The position numbers and the translations under genes are program-made. A model generated the notes under the pieces. It had not been told where the DNA came from, made no database searches, and was given only the letters and a program-made list of their open reading frames with translations. Below are positions 7,100-15,218 of a stretch of 24,922 nt of DNA, piece by piece (position 1 is the first letter of the stretch; each line of letters opens with the position of its first letter). The stretch is from JBBPYC01 sp038200275. GTDB taxonomy: Bacteria; Pseudomonadota; Gammaproteobacteria; Burkholderiales; Burkholderiaceae_C. The DNA lies in NCBI GenBank assembly GCA_038200275.1, contig JBBPYC010000100.1:1-24922 (forward strand), in the 5' to 3' direction.

Positions 7100-9478
7100 T
7101 TATTTGCCATCCGCACGCGCACCACGCAGCCGCAACGCGTTGGCGATCACGGACGCCGAGCTCAGGCTCATCGCCAGCGCCGCGATCATCGGCGACAGCA
7201 GCCAGCCGGTGAACGGATACAGAATGCCGGCTGCCAGCGGGATGCCGAGCGCGTTGTAGACAAACGCGAAGCCGAGGTTTTGCTTCATGTTGGCCACGGT
7301 CGATACCGACAACTCACGTGCGGTAGCGATCCCGCGCAAGTCGCCCTTGACCAGCGTGAGCTGCGCGCTGTTCATCGCCACGTCGGTGCCGGTGCCCATC
7401 GCGATGCCGACGTCGGCTTTGGCGAGGGCGGGCGCGTCGTTGATGCCGTCGCCGGCCATCGCCACAATCCGGCCTTCGGCTTGCAACTTCTCGACCAGCG
7501 CCAGCTTGTCGGCGGGCTTGACCTCGCCGTGCACCTCGTCGATGCCCAGGCGCTGACCGACCGAACGCGCGGTGGTCAATCCGTCGCCGGTCGCCATCAC
7601 GACGCGCAGGCCGGCTGCGCGCAGCGAGGCAAGCGCCTCCGGCGTGGTCCTCTTTACCGGGTCGGAGACGGCGAGCAGACCGGCCAGGCGTCCGTCCACG
7701 CCAAGATGCATCACGCTCGCGCCTTCGCCGCGTAGTGCTTCGGCCTGTTGCGTAAGTTCCGACACTGACACGCCGAGTTGATCCATCAACGCGGTGTTGC
7801 CCAGCGCCAGTGCTTTTCCGTCCACGCTGCCGCGCACACCGATGCCCGACTCGGAATCGAACTGCTCGGGCTTGCTCAGCCTCAGGCCCTGTGCACGTGC
7901 GGCCGAGACAATCGCCGCGGCCAGTGGATGTTCGCTGCCCTGGTCCAAGCTGGCGGCCAGTCGCAGCACTTCGGCTTCATCGAAACCATTCACACCAATT
8001 GCACGCTCGAACGTTGGCTTGCCCTCGGTCAACGTGCCGGTCTTGTCAACGATCAGCGTGTCGACTTTGCGCAGGTTCTCGATCGCGGCCGCATCGCGAA
8101 ACAGCACGCCCTGCGTGGCGCCGCGGCCCGTCGCGACCATGATCGACATCGGCGTGGCCAGCCCGAGCGCGCACGGGCAGGCGATGATCAGCACCGCCAC
8201 CGCGTTAATTAGCCCGTGCACCCAGCTCGGCGACGGGCCGAACAGTCCCCAGCCGAAAAACGTCAGCAACGCGATGCCCACGACGGTCATGACGAAGTAG
8301 CCGGCCACCGTGTCGGCCATGCGCTGCATCGGCGCACGCGAGCGCTGCGCCTGCGCGACCATCTGCACGATCTGCGACAGCACGGTGGCCGAGCCGACGT
8401 GCTCGGAGCGCATGATCAGCGCGCCGCTGGTGTTCAGCGTGGCGCCGATCAGTTTGTCGCCCGCGCGCTTGCTGACCGGCAGTGGCTCCCCGGTCAGCAT
8501 CGATTCGTCGAGCGAACTGCTGCCTTCGACGACGACGCCGTCGACCGGCACCTTCTCGCCCGGGCGCACGCGCAGCCGGTCACCGACATGCACGTCGGAC
8601 AGTGGCACGTCGGCTTCGGTGCCATCCTCCTGGATGCGCCGCGCGGTCTTTGGTGCCAGCCCCAGCAACGACTTGATCGCCGCCGATGTCTGCGAGCGGG
8701 CTTTGAGTTCGAGCAGTTGTCCGAGCAAGGTCAGCGAAATGATCACCGCGGCCGCCTCGAAGTACACCCCGACCCGCCCATCGACAACAAACGTCGCTGG
8801 AAAAATCTGCGGCGCAAGGGTCGCCACCAGGCTGTAGACAAACGCGACGCTCGTGCCCAGGCCGATCAGCGTCCACATGTTGGGGCTGCGGTTGATGACC
8901 GATTGCACGCCGCGTTTGTAGAACGGCCAGCCAGCCCAGAGCGCCACCGGCAAGGTCAGCACGAGTTCGATCCAGTTCTGCGTCGATCCTTCGAACCAGC
9001 GCAGCTGGTGTCCGGCCATGGCGAGGAACAGCACAGCCAGCGTAAACGGCAAGGTCCACCAGAAGCGCCGGGTGAAGTCGACCAGTTCCGGGTTGGCTTC
9101 GTCCTCCAGCGAGGGCATCTCCGGCTCCAGACTCATGCCGCAGATCGGGCAGTCGCCGGGGTGGTCCTGCCGGATTTGCGGGTGCATCGGGCAGGTGTAG
9201 ATCGTGCCGGGCGCAGCCGGGGCTGCGGCGGCCTGGGAGCGTTCGTGCTGAGCATCACTCGCGTAGCGGTCGGGCTCGGCGATGAACTTGGCCTGGCACT
9301 TGGCGCTGCAGAAGAACACGTCTTGGCCAGCATGCTCGGTGTGGTGCGGTGACTCGGCCGTGACCTTCATGCCGCAGACCGGGTCCTTGAGCGATGCCGA
9401 GACGTCTACTGCTGTATGTGCGTCTGGGCCGTGTGCATGCGTGTGCGCGTGCGTATCAATGTGCGGCTGAGCATTCAT
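7100..9478 (-). CDS. copF: Copper-exporting P1B-type ATPase, CopF-like
   Basis: A 792-residue heavy-metal-transporting ATPase in the inner membrane, expected to export Cu(I) with ATP. The N-terminus is His-rich (residues 6-21). It is followed by a YHS-type domain (KDPVCGMKV at 31-39, FCSAKC near 56-61) and a heavy-metal-binding domain (YTCPMHPQ...GDCPICGM, 94-115) in place of the usual HMA domains. It then has TGEP in the actuator domain, the transport motif C434-P435-C436, the phosphorylated Asp in D478-KTGT, the HP motif in GSEHPLAAA, GDGINDAP, and MSLSSASV in the last transmembrane helix. These fit Cu(I) (P1B-1) specificity. AAGGAA lies seven bases before ATG 9478. A CueR-type promoter is about 95 bases upstream, and copA and copB follow on the same strand. 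Confidence 0.95.
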   Translation of the reverse strand: MNAQPHIDTHAHTHAHGPDAHTAVDVSASLKDPVCGMKVTAESPHHTEHAGQDVFFCSAKCQAKFIAEPDRYASDAQHERSQAAAAPAAPGTIYTCPMHPQIRQDHPGDCPICGMSLEPEMPSLEDEANPELVDFTRRFWWTLPFTLAVLFLAMAGHQLRWFEGSTQNWIELVLTLPVALWAGWPFYKRGVQSVINRSPNMWTLIGLGTSVAFVYSLVATLAPQIFPATFVVDGRVGVYFEAAAVIISLTLLGQLLELKARSQTSAAIKSLLGLAPKTARRIQEDGTEADVPLSDVHVGDRLRVRPGEKVPVDGVVVEGSSSLDESMLTGEPLPVSKRAGDKLIGATLNTSGALIMRSEHVGSATVLSQIVQMVAQAQRSRAPMQRMADTVAGYFVMTVVGIALLTFFGWGLFGPSPSWVHGLINAVAVLIIACPCALGLATPMSIMVATGRGATQGVLFRDAAAIENLRKVDTLIVDKTGTLTEGKPTFERAIGVNGFDEAEVLRLAASLDQGSEHPLAAAIVSAARAQGLRLSKPEQFDSESGIGVRGSVDGKALALGNTALMDQLGVSVSELTQQAEALRGEGASVMHLGVDGRLAGLLAVSDPVKRTTPEALASLRAAGLRVVMATGDGLTTARSVGQRLGIDEVHGEVKPADKLALVEKLQAEGRIVAMAGDGINDAPALAKADVGIAMGTGTDVAMNSAQLTLVKGDLRGIATARELSVSTVANMKQNLGFAFVYNALGIPLAAGILYPFTGWLLSPMIAALAMSLSSASVIANALRLRGARADGK

Positions 9479-9572
9479 CTGTTATTCCTTGTGCAATCGT
9501 CGAACGCGACGGGTGCCGCATACGCTTTCAAAGCGAAAGATGCTTGCGCAGTGCGCGCTTCAATTCATCGAA

Positions 9573-9603
9573 ACAATAAGGTATCCCATGATGGAAAGGT
9601 CAA
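9573..9603 (-). promoter_or_regulatory. MerR/CueR-type promoter of copF
   Basis: On the minus strand a -35 TTGACC (9603-9598) and a -10 TATTGT (9578-9573) are separated by exactly 19 bases. That over-long spacer is the hallmark of promoters activated by MerR-family regulators, and it holds an imperfect dyad (ACCTTTCCA / TGGGATACC). It faces copF. No MerR-family gene lies in the window, so the regulator must be elsewhere. Confidence 0.65.
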
Positions 9604-9697
9604 CCACTTTTGTGCAGCGCCCCTCAAAAAAGCCAATGTCTTGGTGTTCGCTTGCATGACTGTGCCGCAAGGGTGGAGGTTTCCGCTCGATGCAGCT

Positions 9698-9964
9698 TCA
9701 AGGCCGCATTCGGCCGATGCGTTTTGATCGAGCCAATAGGCTGACGATCTCGTCGGCTGCATGGATGGTGACCCGGTGAGCCGTGGCGCCCGGTCTGGGC
9801 CTGATAAGTCGCGCCATTTGCGCGACCCGCTTGCGCTGCGGGTCGGAGGCACTTGCTGGGAGAGAGAGCACCACGCTTTTCAGTGCGACCACTCGGATAC
9901 GGAGTTGCTTCAGCTCAGCCTGACTCAACGGAGGCTCACCATCGTCGGCAACACCACGTTCCAT
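9698..9964 (-). CDS. Small conserved hypothetical protein
   Basis: An 88-residue soluble protein. ATG 9964 is preceded by a GGGGG tract at suitable distance; the frame extends to 10048 but without support. The sequence has an amphipathic helical stretch (QAELKQLRIRVVALKSVVLS) followed by QRKRVAQMARLIRPRPGATA and a C-terminal IHAADEIVSLLARSKR. I remember similar small hypothetical proteins next to metal-resistance genes in Burkholderiales but no function. It is the last gene on the minus strand after copA2-copB2-cytochrome c-DUF305, separated from the DUF305 gene by 132 bases, and sits just upstream of the copF promoter. Confidence 0.5.
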   Translation of the reverse strand: MERGVADDGEPPLSQAELKQLRIRVVALKSVVLSLPASASDPQRKRVAQMARLIRPRPGATAHRVTIHAADEIVSLLARSKRIGRMRP

Positions 9965-10096
9965 GACCGAACCCCCTTCGACCTCCCAGCCGGAGAGCGC
10001 TGCTGCCAGCCGGTTTCGTCTCTGCCGTGCAGCGCTCAGGTTGGGCATTGGGGTTCGGCGTTGAGCAAAACGTCAAGTAGGTTCCAGCCCCAAAGG

Positions 10097-10543
10097 CTAC
10101 TTCTGTAGATCCTTGATCAGCGACTTCATCTCATCGATCTCGCGGCGTTGCGCTGCGATGATCCCGTCGGCGAGTTTGCGCACGCGCGGGTCACTGATAT
10201 GAGCGCGTTCGCTGGTCAGGATCGCAATCGAATGGTGCGGGATCATCGCCTTCATCCAGGACACGTCTTCGACCGTTTCCTGGCTGCGCACCAGCCACAA
10301 CGCGCCAGCGAAGACCACCACGCTGATCGCAACGATTGCCGAGTTGGCCGACCGGCTCGTGTACATGTTCAGCATGAACAGCAACATGATGAGGGCCATG
10401 CTGGCGCCCATCACGAACGCCATGTAGAAGCGCGTTTCGCTGAAGAACACGTGATCCCACTGGTACGTGTTGAGGTACATCAACGCCAGCATGACCGCCG
10501 TCGATGTGGCGATCATGGCGGCGAATTTTGCGTACTTGCTCAT
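10097..10543 (-). CDS. DUF305 family membrane-anchored protein
   Basis: A 148-residue protein with three N-terminal hydrophobic segments (about 8-24, 40-60, 68-86) and a C-terminal DUF305-like part. The latter carries the MIPHHSIAILTSERAHI motif (about 104-120) and a terminal helix with RREIDEMKSLIKDL. DUF305 domains are ferritin-like bundles whose HH and ExM motifs may bind metal; the truncated membrane form seen here is common in copper islands. It lies 20 bases after the cytochrome c gene on the same strand, so it is probably cotranscribed with copA2-copB2. The ribosome binding site is weak, suggesting dependence on upstream translation. Confidence 0.85.
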   Translation of the reverse strand: MSKYAKFAAMIATSTAVMLALMYLNTYQWDHVFFSETRFYMAFVMGASMALIMLLFMLNMYTSRSANSAIVAISVVVFAGALWLVRSQETVEDVSWMKAMIPHHSIAILTSERAHISDPRVRKLADGIIAAQRREIDEMKSLIKDLQK

Positions 10544-10563
10544 GGTGTTGTAGGGCAGTCCAG

Positions 10564-11301
10564 TCAGTGCTTGTGGCCGTCGTCGTGGTGCCCCCCAGCG
10601 GCCGCAGCGGGCTGCGTCGTGCCTGCTGGCGAAGCGGCATCGGGCACCTGCTCGGCCGACTGGGCGTGATGGTCATCGACCACCGCCGCGTCGTGTGCAT
10701 GCTCCTCTTTCTCACCGCCACCGTGATGGTCCTTCATGGCACCCGCATCGTGATGCCCACCGCCTTCGCCACCGCCGTGTGAATGACCGCCGCTCGCAGC
10801 AACCATTTGATCGAACTGTGCCTTGTCAAGCTCAGGCAGCTTTTGTAGAAAGGCAGCGACGTTCCAGATGTCGGCATCGGGCATCGAGTGGCCCCAGGCC
10901 GGCATCGCGGATGCCTTGATGCCGTGCTTGACGACCCAGAACACATGTGCGGGATCAACTTTTTCCTTTGTCAGATTTGGCGGTTCTGGATAAAGCCCTT
11001 GACTGAGTTCGGTCTGATCCGTGCCAGGCGCCATGTGGCACTGGACACACATGGCCGCGTAGTTGCCAGCCCCTTTGACGATGCCGGCATCGGCCGTCAG
11101 GTCGGGGACCTGTAGCTTGTCCGCACGCACCTTGACAGAGCGCTCCCGGGTAGTTTCCAACAGCGCGTGTATCAGCGAGGTGTGCTTGGAATCGGCGCCG
11201 ATGTCATAAGCGCCGGACCAGATGACAGCAGCTCCCGCGGCGGCTGCGCCTACAGTTAGCACAAGCGCGGTTACCACAACAAGTTTGGCAGTCGAAGACA
11301 T
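10564..11301 (-). CDS. Membrane-anchored cytochrome c with His-rich tail
   Basis: A 245-residue protein with an N-terminal hydrophobic anchor (about 6-28), a class I cytochrome c domain with the haem-binding CVQCH at 85-89, a probable axial Met in SAMPAWGH, and PDADIWNVAAFLQKLPEL typical of the cytochrome c C-terminal helix. After about residue 168 it carries a low-complexity tail of about 75 residues rich in His and Gly (GGHSHGGGEGGGHH, DHHGGGEKEEHAHD, GGHHDDGHKH) that probably binds metal. AAGGGA precedes ATG 11301. It is placed between copB2 (17 bases) and DUF305. A role in taking electrons from the copper oxidase or buffering periplasmic copper is inference. Confidence 0.9.
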   Translation of the reverse strand: MSSTAKLVVVTALVLTVGAAAAGAAVIWSGAYDIGADSKHTSLIHALLETTRERSVKVRADKLQVPDLTADAGIVKGAGNYAAMCVQCHMAPGTDQTELSQGLYPEPPNLTKEKVDPAHVFWVVKHGIKASAMPAWGHSMPDADIWNVAAFLQKLPELDKAQFDQMVAASGGHSHGGGEGGGHHDAGAMKDHHGGGEKEEHAHDAAVVDDHHAQSAEQVPDAASPAGTTQPAAAAGGHHDDGHKH

Positions 11302-11318
11302 ATTCGAATCCCTTTGCG

Positions 11319-12443
11319 TTAAAACCAGAGCCGGATGCCGGCAATGATTCGGCTCTCCCCAACCGGCTCCCCGGCTCGACGGGCGAAATCTGCGGTGTTG
11401 CCGAACTTGCGGCCCCAGCTCACGCCGATGTAGGGCGCGAACTTGCGTGTGATCTCGTAGCGCAGTCGAAGGCCAAAGTCGGCCTCGGACAGACCGGAGC
11501 CAATGCCGCGCTCCGGATCGCTCTTGCCGTAGATGTCGAACTCAAGGTCCGGCTGCAGCACCAAGCGCTGTGTAATGCGCAAATCGTATTCGCCCTTGAA
11601 GCGGAACGCGGTACGGCCCGACGGCCCCACATAGGCGGTGGCTTCGACGTCGAACCAGTAAGGTGCCAGTCCTTGTACACCCACCGCGCCCCAGTTGCGG
11701 CCCGGGCCACCACCACCGAAGTCGTGCCGCACGCCGGCCTGCCAGCCAAAGTAAGGAGCGAACGCACGGTTGTAGAGCGCCTCAGCCCGGGTCTCACCTA
11801 GCTGTCCACCCGAGCGACCCCCTTCGGCTTTCAGCCAGAGCTTGTTCAGATCGGTGCCGTACCAGGCCTGCGCGTCGAAACGGATGCCGGATTCACCGCT
11901 GCTGCTGCGATAGCCTTCGAATTGATCGAGCAGCACTTGACCGTATCGCGCGTCGTCAAGCATGTGCATACCAGGCAGCAGACTTAGCGAGAGTCCATTG
12001 GAGTAAGCATCTGGATCGCGCGCATCGGGTGGCGCTGAGCCACCCTGCATCGAACCCATGCCCTCCATGCTGCCGTGGTCCATGCCCTGCATGTCGCCCG
12101 AGCCCTCAGGCTTGCTGCCGCCCATGCCCTTCATCTGGCTGTGGTCCATATCCTGCATGGTCCCTGCGCCCTCTGGCTTGCCCCCACTCATGCCTTTCAT
12201 TTGGCTATGGTCCATGCCCTTCATGTCACCGTGGTCCATGCCTTGCATCTGGCTGTGGTCCATGCCTGGCATCTGGCTGTGGTCCATGCCCTTCATGTCG
12301 CCGTGGTCCATGCCTTGCATTGGCTGAGCGGCCGACTGCGCAAACGCCAGCGGCGCGCCGAGGGCTGCCGTGTACAACATTGCACGGCTCGCCAGAGACA
12401 AAACACGGCTGTTGCGAGCGGGTTTGGTGGATCGCTGCTTCAC
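11319..12443 (-). CDS. copB: Copper resistance protein B (outer membrane) with Met/His-rich repeats, second copy
   Basis: A 374-residue protein. Its GTG start (12443) overlaps the copA2 stop as GTGA, which indicates translational coupling. It has a signal peptide ending near PLAFA, then about 90 residues of MDHGDMKG / MDHSQMPG-type repeats, and the CopB barrel domain (DDARYGQVLLDQFEGY, FDAQAWYGTDLNKLWLKAEG, RKFAPYIGVSWGRKFGNTAD, end AGIRLWF). The Met/His repeats are the known copper-binding part of CopB. The barrel matches the first CopB of the window in the same motifs, but the sequences have diverged well beyond a recent duplication. The frame is open further upstream to 12743, but that part is antisense to nothing and overlaps copA2, so it was dropped. 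Confidence 0.93.
   Translation of the reverse strand: MKQRSTKPARNSRVLSLASRAMLYTAALGAPLAFAQSAAQPMQGMDHGDMKGMDHSQMPGMDHSQMQGMDHGDMKGMDHSQMKGMSGGKPEGAGTMQDMDHSQMKGMGGSKPEGSGDMQGMDHGSMEGMGSMQGGSAPPDARDPDAYSNGLSLSLLPGMHMLDDARYGQVLLDQFEGYRSSSGESGIRFDAQAWYGTDLNKLWLKAEGGRSGGQLGETRAEALYNRAFAPYFGWQAGVRHDFGGGGPGRNWGAVGVQGLAPYWFDVEATAYVGPSGRTAFRFKGEYDLRITQRLVLQPDLEFDIYGKSDPERGIGSGLSEADFGLRLRYEITRKFAPYIGVSWGRKFGNTADFARRAGEPVGESRIIAGIRLWF
12048..12320 (-). repeat. Tandem Met/His codon repeats inside copB2
   Basis: About ten imperfect 24-base units encode GMDHGDMK / GMDHSQMX octapeptides, in part interrupted by GGKPEGAG-like spacers. The repeats are in frame and code for copper-ligand residues. Confidence 0.85.
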
Positions 12444-14257
12444 GACACCACCACCTTTCTGAACATGCCTGCCTCCATGTGATACAGCAAGTGGCAGTGG
12501 TAGGCCCAATTGCCGCGGGCATCGGCCGTCACGCCGTAGCGGATGCGCTGTGCGGGTTGCACCATGATGGAGTGCTTGCGCACCTGAAACTCGCCGTCCG
12601 GGTTCTCCAACTCGCTCCACAGACCGTGCAGGTGGATCGGGTGCGGCATCATCGTGTCGTTGACCAGCGTAATACGCAGCCGCTCCCCGTAGCGGAAGTG
12701 CAGCGGCTTCGAGTCGGAGAACTTCTGGCCGTCGAAAGACCACATGTAGCGTTCCATATTGCCGGTCAGGTGCAGCTCAATCTCGCGACCCGGCTCGCGC
12801 TTGTCGATCGACCCACCGATCGTGTGCAGGTCGGCATAGGTCAGCACCTTGTGCTTGCGGTCGCGCAGGCCAATGCCGGGGTCGTCGATGTTGTCGCGCG
12901 GCATGTCCACGTGCATGTCGACACCGGGGCCGTACTCCGTGCGCGCATGGCGAGCCATCGGCGCGGGCTTTTTCTCTGCCGCAGCGCCGCTTCCATGACC
13001 CATCGCAGAGTGGTCCATCCCTGCCATGTCACCGCCTTTTTCAGCAGTCTTGCCGCCCATGTCCATGCCGCCGTGGTCCTGCATGTCTCTGCCGGGCATC
13101 GCCATCGCACCCATCATGTCGACCATCGAGAGCCACTGCGGCTCGTCCATCGCCGGCACCTCAGCAACCATCCCCTCGCGCGGTGTCAAAGTGCCGCGTG
13201 CATAGCCGGTGCGATCGATCGACTGTGCAAACACGGTGTAGGCGCGCTCATCCGACGGCTCGACGATCACGTCGTAGGTCTCAGCCGTTGCGATCCGGAA
13301 TTCCTCGACCGTCACCGGCTCCACGTCCTGCCCGTCGGCAGCCACCACCGTCATCTTCAATCCCGGAATCCGCACGTCGAAGATGCTCTGCGCCGAGCCG
13401 TTGATGAAGCGCAGGCGGACTTTCTCTCCGCGGTTGAATAGGGCCGTCCAGTTGCTGTCCGGCGCGGCGCCGTTCATCAGATAGGTGTAGGTGTAGCCCG
13501 TCAGGTCCGACAAGTCGGTCGGGCTCATGCGCATCTCGTTCCACATCTTGCGCTTGGCCATTGCCGCTTTCAGGCCCATCTTTGAGACGTCCTGCGCAAA
13601 AGTCACCGCGGTCGGCTGGTTGAAGTTGTAGAAGTCGGCCATCCGCTTCAGGTTCGCAAAGATGGCCTCGGGGTTTTCGTCCGACCAGTCCGACAGAAGC
13701 ATCACGTAGTCGCGCTCGGCTTTGAAGCGCTCCCCGCCCCGCGGCTCGACCACGATCGAGCCGTACACGCCGGTCTGCTCCTGAAAGCCCGAGTGGCTGT
13801 GGTACCAGTAGGTGCCGCTCTGATTGACCTTGAACTGGTAGTGGAAGGTCTCGCCAGGCTGGATGCCGTTGAAAGTCAGGCCCGGCACGCCGTCCATCTC
13901 AAATGGCAACAGAATGCCGTGCCAGTGAATCGAGCTGGTCACGGGCAGCCGGTTCGTCACGTGCATGTTGATGGTGTCGCCCTCTCGCCAGCGCAGCACC
14001 GGGGCCGGCAGTGATCCGTTGATCAGGGTGCCGATGCGGCTTTGGCCTGTGATGTTGACCGGCCCTTCAGCGATCGTGATGTTGAAGTCGGTGCCCGACA
14101 ACATGTTCGGATTGCCAGGGCGCGGTGCCGCAAAGTTCAACGACGGCCACAAACCCAGCCCAGCCGCTGCGCCGCTGGCTGCAAGACCCGTGACGAAGCG
14201 ACGGCGCGACGGCAGGCCAGAGGCAGCGCCTGCAGACATTCTGGAATTCCAATGCAT
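12440..14257 (-). CDS. copA: Copper resistance multicopper oxidase CopA (second copy)
   Basis: A 605-residue CopA-type oxidase with a Tat signal (SRRRFVTGLAASGAAA, residues 17-32) and complete copper ligands: HWH at 111-113, YHSHSG in the second motif, HPIHLHG near the C-terminus and H587-C-H589...H593...M598. In contrast to the first CopA it has a long Met/His-rich insert (about residues 370-420: MVDMMGAMAMPG, MQDHGGMDMGGK, MAGMDHSAMGHG) that would bind several Cu ions. AGGGA precedes ATG 14257 at good distance. It is the first gene of its minus-strand block, divergent from copRS, with the presumed CopR box 150 bases upstream. Confidence 0.95.
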   Translation of the reverse strand: MHWNSRMSAGAASGLPSRRRFVTGLAASGAAAGLGLWPSLNFAAPRPGNPNMLSGTDFNITIAEGPVNITGQSRIGTLINGSLPAPVLRWREGDTINMHVTNRLPVTSSIHWHGILLPFEMDGVPGLTFNGIQPGETFHYQFKVNQSGTYWYHSHSGFQEQTGVYGSIVVEPRGGERFKAERDYVMLLSDWSDENPEAIFANLKRMADFYNFNQPTAVTFAQDVSKMGLKAAMAKRKMWNEMRMSPTDLSDLTGYTYTYLMNGAAPDSNWTALFNRGEKVRLRFINGSAQSIFDVRIPGLKMTVVAADGQDVEPVTVEEFRIATAETYDVIVEPSDERAYTVFAQSIDRTGYARGTLTPREGMVAEVPAMDEPQWLSMVDMMGAMAMPGRDMQDHGGMDMGGKTAEKGGDMAGMDHSAMGHGSGAAAEKKPAPMARHARTEYGPGVDMHVDMPRDNIDDPGIGLRDRKHKVLTYADLHTIGGSIDKREPGREIELHLTGNMERYMWSFDGQKFSDSKPLHFRYGERLRITLVNDTMMPHPIHLHGLWSELENPDGEFQVRKHSIMVQPAQRIRYGVTADARGNWAYHCHLLYHMEAGMFRKVVVS

Positions 14258-14406
14258 ATTTGTCCCTTGCTTAGCTGAAAAAATCCACGCTTTTCATTTA
14301 CCCTGAATTTGAAAGCCATCACGGCTTGCCCGATGAAAATGCAGGTACACGCAGAACCGATGAGTGCAATCTACTAAGACGTCGGCAACAAGCAGATGAC
14401 TCGTTC

Positions 14407-14422
14407 ATTACATTGATGTCAT
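14407..14422. promoter_or_regulatory. Presumed CopR box between copA2 and copR
   Basis: ATTACA-TTGA-TGTCAT, an imperfect inverted repeat with a four-base centre, lies between the divergent copA2 and copR genes. The same element with TTGC in the centre occurs at 20046-20061 between two other divergent genes. OmpR-type copper regulators (CopR, PcoR, CusR) bind short boxes of this kind. The binding itself is inferred. Confidence 0.6.
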
Positions 14423-14534
14423 TATTCGGTCATGCATTTGTTTGCTGCATCACAGTAACCTGAGCCACTAGAGTCGAAGTGAATAGACCATGCGGTCGCT
14501 TCACCGTCGCCTGCAACAGGCTAAGGATCGTGAA

Positions 14535-15218
14535 ATGAAGCTTCTCGTGGTCGAAGACGAAGAGAAGACCGGCAACTATGTGCGCCAGGGGCTGAGCGAA
14601 GCGGGCTACACCGTGGACCTCGCGCGCAACGGCCGCGATGGGCTGCACCAAGCCACCACCGAGGCCTTTGATCTGCTGATCCTCGACGTCATGCTGCCCG
14701 ACGTCGATGGCTGGCACATCGTGCAGTCCCTGCGCCAAGCCGGAAAATCCACGCCGGTGCTTTTTCTGACCGCGCGCGACAGCGTGAGCGACCGCGTCAA
14801 AGGCCTTGAGCTGGGCGCCGACGACTATCTGGTCAAACCGTTCGCGTTCTCGGAATTGCTCGCGCGGGTCCGGTCGCTGCTGCGCCGAGGCAACGTGCCG
14901 ATGGCATCCGACCGGCTGCAGGTGGCCGACATGGTACTGGACCTGCCGCGTCGCCGTGCGACCCGCTCTGGCGAGCGCATCAATCTGACGCAAAAGGAGT
15001 TCTCGCTGCTGGAGCTGCTGGTGCGCCGGCAGGGCGAGGTGTTGCCGCGCTCCCTGATCGCCTCACAAGTCTGGGACATGAACTTCGACAGCGACTCGAA
15101 CGCGATCGATGTGGCGATCCGCCGGCTGCGCGCGAAGATCGACGACCACTTCGAGCCCAAGTTGATCCAGACGGTGCGCGGCATGGGCTATGTGCTGGAC
15201 CTGCCCGATGCCGACTGA
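14535..15218 (+). CDS. copR: Copper response regulator CopR (OmpR/PhoB family)
   Basis: A 227-residue two-component response regulator. The receiver domain has the acidic pair E7-D8, the phosphorylated D51 (LLILDVMLPDVDGW), a conserved T in FLTAR and K in DDYLVKPF. The C-terminal winged helix carries LTQKEFSLLELLVRRQGEVL, DSNAIDVAIRRLRAKID and QTVRGMGYVL, as in CopR/PcoR/CusR. ATG 14535 has AAGGA seven bases upstream; the longer frame from 14490 adds a run unlike the family. It overlaps copS by 11 bases. It should activate copper genes, probably through the 16-bp boxes at 14407 and 20046. Confidence 0.95.
   Translation: MKLLVVEDEEKTGNYVRQGLSEAGYTVDLARNGRDGLHQATTEAFDLLILDVMLPDVDGWHIVQSLRQAGKSTPVLFLTARDSVSDRVKGLELGADDYLVKPFAFSELLARVRSLLRRGNVPMASDRLQVADMVLDLPRRRATRSGERINLTQKEFSLLELLVRRQGEVLPRSLIASQVWDMNFDSDSNAIDVAIRRLRAKIDDHFEPKLIQTVRGMGYVLDLPDAD

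Noticed and set aside
8216..9352. 378-codon plus-strand frame opposite copF
   Set aside because: Mirror frame of a well-supported P-type ATPase, with His/Arg/Gln-rich composition typical of antisense frames.
12048..12320. Regular 24-base repeats as a possible CRISPR array
   Set aside because: Units are contiguous without unique spacers and encode the Met/His repeats of CopB in frame.
11663..13441. 592-codon plus-strand frame opposite copB2 and copA2
   Set aside because: Antisense of two certain genes; its Cys/Pro/His repeats only mirror the Met/His repeats of copB2.
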